Assembly: GCF_013522925.1 (NCBI RefSeq) | Contig: NZ_JAAMQU010000002.1 | Coordinates: 434,001 to 498,000, forward strand | Origin: Pseudomonas japonica | GTDB lineage: Bacteria > Pseudomonadota > Gammaproteobacteria > Pseudomonadales > Pseudomonadaceae | Reading direction: 5' to 3' | Length of the DNA: 64,000 nucleotides | In this document: one piece after another, positions 58,918 to 64,000 of the stretch | Layout of the letters: each line of letters starts with the position of its first letter | Numbering within the stretch: the first letter of the stretch is position 1 | Notes under the pieces: model-generated | What the model was told of the DNA's origin: nothing | Seen by the model: the letters and a program-made list of their open reading frames with translations, nothing else | Databases searched by the model: none | Translations under genes and position numbers: made by a program

Positions 58918-58933
58918 CGGACCATATGGTCTG
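58918..58933. promoter_or_regulatory. RutR operator between rutR and rutA
   Basis: CGGACCA-TA-TGGTCTG contains the perfect palindrome GACCATATGGTC, the core of the RutR consensus TTGACCA-NN-TGGTCAA. It lies 123 bases before rutA and 145 bases before rutR. Confidence 0.75.
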
Positions 58934-59055
58934 AAGGAATCGCTCAGGAATTCTCAAGGCATTGAAAAGCAACGACTTTTAAATCTTGGCACATACCATG
59001 CTCAGTACCTCTCAGGACGCTGCCATGCAGGCTGGCGATTCAACCGGAGGCACCT

Positions 59056-60198
59056 ATGAAAGTTGGTATCTTTATCCCCATTGGTAACAACGGCTGGTTG
59101 ATCTCGGAAAACGCGCCACAGTACAAACCGACCTTTGAGCTCAACAAGCAGATCGCTCAGCGCGCTGAAACCTATGGGCTGGATTTTCTCCTGTCCATGA
59201 TCAAGCTGCGCGGCTTTGGCGGCAAAACCGAGTTCTGGGACCACAACCTCGAGTCCTTCACCCTCATGGCAGGGCTCGCGGCAGTTACCAGCAAGATCAA
59301 GCTGTTTGCCACCGCGCCGTCCCTGGCGCTGCCGCCGGCGATCGTCGCGCGCATGGCCTCCACCATCGATTCCATTTCCAACGGCCGGTTCGGGGTGAAC
59401 CTGGTCACCGGCTGGCAGCGGCCTGAATACTCACAGATGGGGCTATGGCCAGGGGACGAGTTCTTCAGCACCCGCTACGCGTACCTTTCCGAGTACATCC
59501 AGGTATTACGTGACCTCTGGGAGCAGGGCCGATCCGATTTCAAGGGTGACCACTTCACCATGGACGATTGCCACATGAGCCCCCGGCCAAGCGCTGACAT
59601 GAAAGTGATCTGTGCAGGGCAAAGCGACGCGGGCATGGCCTTCTCGGCCCAATATGCCGACTACAACTTCTGCTTCGGCAAAGGCGTGAACACACCCAAG
59701 GCCTTCGCGCCGGCCGCGCAAAAGCTGATCGAAGCCACCCAGCGCACAGGGCGAAACGTGAGCACCTATGTGCTGATGATGGTGATCGCCGACGAAACCG
59801 ACGAGGCCGCCTGGGCCAAATGGGAGCATTACAAGGCGGGCGTGGATGAAGAGGCCGTGGCCTGGCTGGGCGTTCAAGGCGGCGCGGACAAAACCTCCGG
59901 CGCGGACACCAACGTGCGGCAGATGGCCGATCCTACTTCAGCGGTAAACATCAACATGGGCACGCTGGTGGGCTCGTACGCCTCCATTGCCCGCATGCTC
60001 GATGAAGTGGCCGAAGTGGAAGGCACCGAGGGCGTATTGTTGACCTTCGACCATTTCGTAGAGGGCGTGGAAGCCTTCGGTACCCGTATCCAGCCCCTGA
60101 TGAACAGCCGGATCGCGGCGGTTTCTCCGGTGCCGTCGCAAGCCGTTGCCAGTGCCGGTGCGGTACCCAGTGAAACAGCCGAAGCAGTGGGGGCTTGA
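59056..60198 (+). CDS. rutA: Pyrimidine monooxygenase RutA
   Basis: Flavin-dependent, luciferase-like enzyme that opens the uracil ring with O2 to give ureidoacrylate peracid. The 380-residue protein has [56 protein letters not shown] and [14 protein letters not shown], all typical of RutA. The last 25 residues form an Ala/Val/Pro-rich tail not needed by the fold. GGAGG lies 7 bases before the ATG. It needs the flavin reductase RutF for FMNH2. It is the first gene of the rut operon. Confidence 0.95.
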   Translation: MKVGIFIPIGNNGWLISENAPQYKPTFELNKQIAQRAETYGLDFLLSMIKLRGFGGKTEFWDHNLESFTLMAGLAAVTSKIKLFATAPSLALPPAIVARMASTIDSISNGRFGVNLVTGWQRPEYSQMGLWPGDEFFSTRYAYLSEYIQVLRDLWEQGRSDFKGDHFTMDDCHMSPRPSADMKVICAGQSDAGMAFSAQYADYNFCFGKGVNTPKAFAPAAQKLIEATQRTGRNVSTYVLMMVIADETDEAAWAKWEHYKAGVDEEAVAWLGVQGGADKTSGADTNVRQMADPTSAVNINMGTLVGSYASIARMLDEVAEVEGTEGVLLTFDHFVEGVEAFGTRIQPLMNSRIAAVSPVPSQAVASAGAVPSETAEAVGA

Positions 60199-60200
60199 GC

Positions 60201-60950
60201 ATGGAAGTCGGTCAAAAGGTCACCCTCAGTTCCGCGACCCCAGCGGGCCTTCCCCTTGTGGACGGCCAGGCGGCCTGGGTGCTGCCGGCGCGCCCCGAGC
60301 CACTGTACTTGCACCCCTCCAATACGGCGCTGATCGTGGTGGACATGCAGAACGCCTATGCCTCGGTGGGCGGCTATGTGGATTCCGCCGGCTTCGACAT
60401 TTCGGGCGCACAGGGTGTGATTGCCCGGATCGCCACGACGATCGAAGCCGCCCGCGCCGCCGGCGTGGCGGTGGTGTATCTGCAGAACGGCTGGGACAAC
60501 CAGTACATAGAGGCAGGCGGGCCGGGCTCGCCGAACTGGCACAAGTCCAATGCGCTGAAAACCATGCGCAGGTTTCCCGAGCTTCAAGGGCAGTTTCTGG
60601 CCAAGGGCGGCTGGGATTATGAACTGGTAGAGGCCCTTGCCCCCCAGGATGGCGACATCGTTGTGCCGAAAACCCGCTACAGCGGTTTCTTCAACAGCAC
60701 CCTGGACAGCACCTTGCGCGCCCGGGGCATCAAGAACCTGGTGTTCACCGGCATCGCCACCAACGTGTGCGTGGAGTCGACCCTGCGCGATGCCTTCCAC
60801 CTCGAATACTTCGGCGTGATGCTCGAGGACGCGACCCATGAGCTGGGCGGCGCTGCCATACAGGCTGGGTCCGTTTACAACATCGAAACCTTCTTCGGTT
60901 GGGTGTCCAGCGTCGAAGCCTTCGTCAACCTCGTACGCAACCAACGATAA
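60201..60950 (+). CDS. rutB: Ureidoacrylate amidohydrolase RutB
   Basis: Isochorismatase-like cysteine hydrolase that splits the RutA product, releasing carbamate and aminoacrylate. The 249-residue protein has the catalytic Asp in [11 protein letters not shown], Lys in [13 protein letters not shown] and the nucleophile Cys in [19 protein letters not shown]. The ATG at 60201 is three bases after the rutA stop; the frame also opens at a TTG at 60195. It is followed by rutC after 14 bases. Confidence 0.94.
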   Translation: MEVGQKVTLSSATPAGLPLVDGQAAWVLPARPEPLYLHPSNTALIVVDMQNAYASVGGYVDSAGFDISGAQGVIARIATTIEAARAAGVAVVYLQNGWDNQYIEAGGPGSPNWHKSNALKTMRRFPELQGQFLAKGGWDYELVEALAPQDGDIVVPKTRYSGFFNSTLDSTLRARGIKNLVFTGIATNVCVESTLRDAFHLEYFGVMLEDATHELGGAAIQAGSVYNIETFFGWVSSVEAFVNLVRNQR

Positions 60951-60964
60951 ACAGGGGAACCGCC

Positions 60965-61357
60965 ATGCCGAAACAAGCCATTATCCCACCGGGCACCGCC
61001 ACCCCGATCGGCCCCTTCGTACCGGGCACCACCGCGGACGGCATCGTGTACGTTGCTGGCACCTTGCCGTTCGACAGTAACAACAACGTCGTCCATGTCG
61101 GCGATGCCGGTGCGCAGACTCGCCACGTGCTGGAAACGATCAAAAGCGTGATCGAAGCGGCCGGCGGGACCATGGAGGACGTGACCTTCAACCATGTGTT
61201 CCTCAAGCATTGGGAGGATTACGCGGCCATCAACGCTGTGTACGCCGAGTACTTCCCGGGCGAGAAGCCGGCGCGGTATTGCGTACAGGTGGGCTTGGTC
61301 AAGCCTGATGCCCTGGTGGAAATCGCCAGCGTGGCCCACACCGGCAAACGCCCATGA
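60965..61357 (+). CDS. rutC: Aminoacrylate deaminase RutC (RidA family)
   Basis: A 130-residue trimeric enzyme of the RidA/YjgF family that hydrolyses 3-aminoacrylate to malonic semialdehyde. The sequence [20 protein letters not shown], the motif [17 protein letters not shown], and [15 protein letters not shown] contain the conserved Arg-bearing pocket region of the family. The ATG at 60965 has GGGGAA just upstream; the frame runs back to 60899. Its stop overlaps rutD by four bases. Confidence 0.93.
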   Translation: MPKQAIIPPGTATPIGPFVPGTTADGIVYVAGTLPFDSNNNVVHVGDAGAQTRHVLETIKSVIEAAGGTMEDVTFNHVFLKHWEDYAAINAVYAEYFPGEKPARYCVQVGLVKPDALVEIASVAHTGKRP

Positions 61358-62142
61358 CGGCCGGGCTGTATACCGAGGTGCATGGCGAGCCCGGCGCCGA
61401 AACCGTGCTGCTGTCTTCGGGCCTTGGCGGCTCGGCGGGGTACTGGGGCCCGCAGGTGCCCGTGCTGCTGGAAGCGGGCTACCGGGTGATCACCTACGAC
61501 CAACGTGGCACCGGCCGCAGCCGCCAGGCGTTGCCGGCGGATTATCGCATCGAGCACATGGCTGACGATGTGATCGGCATCCTGGACAGCGAAGGGGTGT
61601 CGCGCTGCCATGTGGTCGGCCATGCGCTAGGCGGGCTGGTCGGCCTGCAATTGGCGCTGGACCAACCCGCGCGAATCTCGAGCCTGGCGCTGATCAACGC
61701 CTGGGCGGCGCCCAACCCTCATTCGGCACGATGCTTCGAGGCGCGCCTGGCGCTGCTCGACCATGTGGGCCCACGTGCTTATGTGGAAGCGCAGCCGATT
61801 TTCCTGTATCCGGCGAGCTGGGCCGCGGCCCACGCCGAGCGCGTGCAGGCGGAAGTTGACCATGCCTTTGAACACTTCCCGGGCGCCGACACCATGAAGG
61901 CACGCATTGGCGCCCTGCGCCGCTTCGATGTGAGCCAGCGCCTGGCCGAGCTTAGCCTTCCGGTGTTCGTGTCCAGCGCACTGGACGACGTGCTGGTGCC
62001 GGCAACCTGCTCCGGTCGGCTGAGCCAAGCCATCGCCGGCAGTACCGCCCACGTGCTGCCTCACGGTGGCCATGCCCACAACATCACCGCCCCTGACGCG
62101 TTCAATGAGTCACTGCTGGCCTTCCTGCGCAATCAACGCTAG
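61354..62142 (+). CDS. rutD: Alpha/beta hydrolase RutD
   Basis: A 262-residue alpha/beta hydrolase, proposed to speed carbamate or aminoacrylate breakdown in the Rut pathway. The oxyanion and strand start [16 protein letters not shown], the nucleophile elbow [18 protein letters not shown], and the final His in [12 protein letters not shown] are seen. The elbow has GHALG with Ala at the usual Ser place, which is also the case in known RutD proteins. It overlaps rutC by four bases; rutF, not rutE, follows. Confidence 0.92.
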   Translation: MTAGLYTEVHGEPGAETVLLSSGLGGSAGYWGPQVPVLLEAGYRVITYDQRGTGRSRQALPADYRIEHMADDVIGILDSEGVSRCHVVGHALGGLVGLQLALDQPARISSLALINAWAAPNPHSARCFEARLALLDHVGPRAYVEAQPIFLYPASWAAAHAERVQAEVDHAFEHFPGADTMKARIGALRRFDVSQRLAELSLPVFVSSALDDVLVPATCSGRLSQAIAGSTAHVLPHGGHAHNITAPDAFNESLLAFLRNQR

Positions 62143-62177
62143 GGCTTTCAAGTCCCATTTTTCGATGGAGAGAACCT

Positions 62178-62696
62178 ATGTACGTATCGACCGCCGAGCC
62201 TGTATTGCCCACCGTTGACAAGGCTGAGTTCCGCGATGCAATGGCTCGCCTCGGGGCTGCGGTAAACGTGATCACCACCAACGGGCCCGGCGGGCTGGCT
62301 GGCTTCACGGCCTCGGCAGTGTGCAGCGTGACCGACCAGCCGCCTACCTTGCTGGTGTGCCTGAACCGGGGCGCGTCTGTGTATGAGGCCTTTCGGGATA
62401 ACGGCGTGCTGTGCGTGAACGTGCTGGGGGCAGGGCACCAGAATATTTCAAACTGCTTCGGTGGCAAGACAGCGATGGCTGAGCGGTTTGCCGCGGTGAG
62501 CTGGGTGCCGGGTACCTCGGGCTGCCCGGTGTTGGAGGGGGCGAGCGTGTCCTTCGAATGTCGGCTGCGGCAACGCACCGAAGTCGGCACCCACGACGTC
62601 ATGTTCTGTGAGGTGCTGGCTATTCATACCAGCGACATCGTGGGCAGCCTTATCTACTTCAATCGGGCCTATCACGAACTGTCAGCAATGCTGTAG
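62178..62696 (+). CDS. rutF: FMN reductase RutF
   Basis: NADH-dependent flavin reductase supplying reduced FMN to RutA. The 172-residue protein has the flavin-reductase-like domain: [40 protein letters not shown] and [19 protein letters not shown]. It has the usual RutF length. GGAGAG lies 8 bases before the ATG. It follows rutD directly by 35 bases, so rutE (malonic semialdehyde reductase), normally between them, is missing. It is the last clear rut gene. Confidence 0.92.
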   Translation: MYVSTAEPVLPTVDKAEFRDAMARLGAAVNVITTNGPGGLAGFTASAVCSVTDQPPTLLVCLNRGASVYEAFRDNGVLCVNVLGAGHQNISNCFGGKTAMAERFAAVSWVPGTSGCPVLEGASVSFECRLRQRTEVGTHDVMFCEVLAIHTSDIVGSLIYFNRAYHELSAML

Positions 62697-62755
62697 CGAA
62701 GCTCCCCGTTTGGTTACCTGTGCCGCTTGATATTTTTAACGGCCGGTGCCAGTTT

Positions 62756-62784
62756 TGGTCAGTCGCCGTTCGCGGCACTGACCA
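62756..62784 (+). promoter_or_regulatory. UUCG hairpin just before the glutamine-synthetase-family gene
   Basis: TGGTCAGT (62756-62763) pairs with ACTGACCA (62777-62784). Inside, GCCG-TTCG-CGGC forms a stable tetraloop stem with a single bulged C. No U-run follows; the AAGGA ribosome site begins about six bases later. The arms carry the TGGTC/GACCA elements of RutR sites in the opposite order. Confidence 0.55.
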
Positions 62785-62800
62785 TAACAAGGAATGCGCG

Positions 62801-64000
62801 ATGTTGATCGATGGCCCGCTGGCGGGTGTGGACGAAGTCGAATGCGTTACGCCGGACCTGAACGGCGTACCTCGTGGCAAGGTGATGACGGCGGCGGGCT
62901 TCGCCGAAGGGCGCCGGCTGCAACTGGCCAGGGGGGTACTGCTGCAGTGCATCATGGGCGGCTATCCGCCAGCCAAGTTCTACGGCAGCGATGACGGCGA
63001 CCTTGCCTTGGTGCCCGACCCCGCGCACCTCTACCGCCTGCCCTGGAGCAACCACCCCCGCGCGTTCGCCATCTGTGACGCCAACGAACTGGAAGGTGGC
63101 GGTTCCTCGCTGTCTACGCGTGCGCTGCTCAAGCGGGTCATCGCCAACTACGCGGCCCGAGGCCTGGCCCCTGTAGTAGCGACGGAGCTGGAGTTTTACC
63201 TGTTTGCCGCCAACGCCGATCCCTCGCAGCCGTTCCAGCCGCCGATAGGCCTGGACGGCCGGCGAGAAGACGGGCACTCGGCATTCAGCGTTTCATCCAA
63301 CAACGGTTTGCGGCCGTTCTGGACTGAGGTCTACCGTTGCATGGCGGCCCTTGGCCTGCCGCGCGACACCTTCATGCACGAGATGGGCGTGAGCCAGTTC
63401 GAGATCAACCTGCTGCATGGCGATCCGCTGCTGCTTGCCGACCAGACCTTCCTGTTCAAGCACCTGCTCAAGGAAGTCGCCCTCAAGCACGGGCTGATCG
63501 CGGTGTGCATGGCCAAGCCTTTGGCGGGCGTACCGGGCAGTTCGATGCATATTCACCAGAGCGTGGTGAGTGTGGGCAGCGGGCGCAACGTGTTCAGCGC
63601 CGAGAACGGCGAACCTACGGCGACCTTCCGGCACTTCATCGGTGGCCAGCAAGCGGCGCTGGGCGAATTTACCGCGTTGTTCGCCCCGAACGTAAACGCC
63701 TATCAGCGGCTGTTCCATCCCTATGCCTCGCCGAACAATGCGTGCTGGTCGGAGGACAATCGCGCCGCCGGCTTGCGCATTCCCGCCAGCGGCCCCGAGG
63801 CCAGACGCGTGGAAAACCGCCTGCCTGGCGCGGATGCCAACCCGTACCTGGCCATCGCTGCCAGCCTGGCCGCCGGCCTGCATGGGATCGAGCATGAATT
63901 GGAGCCCACGCCACCGATCCAGGGCGCGTTCGAAGTGCCGGAAAATCTTGCGCTGGCGTGTACCCTCGACAGCGCCTTGAAGCGTCTGAAAGGCAGCAGG
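62801..64000 (+). CDS. Glutamine-synthetase-family ligase, PuuA-like (3' end outside window)
   Basis: Open for 400 codons to the window edge. It belongs to the GlnA-like group acting on amines or polyamines, such as PuuA gamma-glutamylputrescine synthetase. Signature elements are FYGSDDGDLALVPDP, the ATELEFYLF metal ligands, FEINLLHGDPLLLADQ, PGSSMHIHQSVVSVG (ATP/glutamate site) and HPYASPNNACWSEDNRAAGL. ATG 62801 follows AAGGA. It could supply glutamylated amine intermediates. Whether it belongs to the rut locus or to a polyamine cluster to the right is not visible here. Confidence 0.88.
   Translation, partial: MLIDGPLAGVDEVECVTPDLNGVPRGKVMTAAGFAEGRRLQLARGVLLQCIMGGYPPAKFYGSDDGDLALVPDPAHLYRLPWSNHPRAFAICDANELEGGGSSLSTRALLKRVIANYAARGLAPVVATELEFYLFAANADPSQPFQPPIGLDGRREDGHSAFSVSSNNGLRPFWTEVYRCMAALGLPRDTFMHEMGVSQFEINLLHGDPLLLADQTFLFKHLLKEVALKHGLIAVCMAKPLAGVPGSSMHIHQSVVSVGSGRNVFSAENGEPTATFRHFIGGQQAALGEFTALFAPNVNAYQRLFHPYASPNNACWSEDNRAAGLRIPASGPEARRVENRLPGADANPYLAIAASLAAGLHGIEHELEPTPPIQGAFEVPENLALACTLDSALKRLKGSR

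Noticed and set aside
61606-61640. RutD thought to be inactivated because the nucleophile elbow reads GHALG
   Set aside because: The catalytic serine is also atypical in known RutD proteins, and the rest of the protein is intact, so this is not evidence of a pseudogene.

Overview
The window looks like a chromosomal segment of a Pseudomonas of the P. putida group. The evidence is high G+C, Pseudomonas-type protein families (AlgO/Prc, AraC-type ArgR, AmrZ, RsmA, DUF2790), and several gene neighbourhoods I know from that genus: yecA-recQ-marR-fimV-like; acs-aot-argR-aru; alaS-lysC-rsmA-tRNA-Ser-tRNA-Arg(x3); cpxR-cpxP-cpxA. I see no prophage, transposon, integron or CRISPR array. Functions are assigned by recognising sequence families, not by database search.

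Layout. 1-2.4 kb: tail-specific protease prc/algO and a clipped gene start. 2.4-10.1 kb: a quinone oxidoreductase, then a divergent pair of a TolC-type outer-membrane channel and a 1599-residue LapA-like RTX adhesin. 10.1-18.6 kb: YecA-family protein, RecQ, a MarR regulator, a FimV-like cell-pole protein, a DUF962 membrane protein, TrkH and a nitroreductase. 18.7-22.3 kb (minus strand): a CpxRPA-like envelope-stress system, YciI and the septation protein YciB. 22.4-26.8 kb (plus strand): trpH-like PHP phosphoesterase, YrdC/YciO protein, scpA, scpB, rluB. 26.9-30.0 kb: an AroP-like permease, an MFS transporter and a DUF2790 protein.

30.3-44.8 kb is the arginine block: acetyl-CoA synthetase, the arginine/ornithine ABC importer aotJQMP, its regulator argR, then the complete arginine succinyltransferase pathway aruCFGDBE with an unknown small gene before aruE. 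Candidate ArgR half-sites lie before aotJ and before aruC. 45-51.8 kb: an FMN-riboswitch-controlled lumazine synthase, a threonine aldolase, alaS, lysC, rsmA/csrA, tRNA-Ser(GCU) and three identical tRNA-Arg(ACG) genes. 51.9-56.4 kb: a DUF4124-like secreted protein, MgtE, AmrZ, an orphan PhnN, two tiny membrane proteins and tRNA-Arg(CCU).

56.5-62.7 kb is a Rut pyrimidine-degradation locus: rutG permease, rutR repressor and rutABCDF. rutE is missing, and two RutR-like palindromes lie at the expected places. The window ends inside a glutamine-synthetase-family gene.

The most notable signals outside ordinary genes are: REP-like inverted repeats confined to convergent gene ends; a GCAAAA microsatellite inside the aru operon; GTAAA direct repeats before cpxP; a start-site-sequestering hairpin below the FMN riboswitch; two adjacent 735-bp repeats in the adhesin; and a UUCG hairpin with RutR-like arms before the last gene. 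I found no system that I can defend as wholly undescribed.
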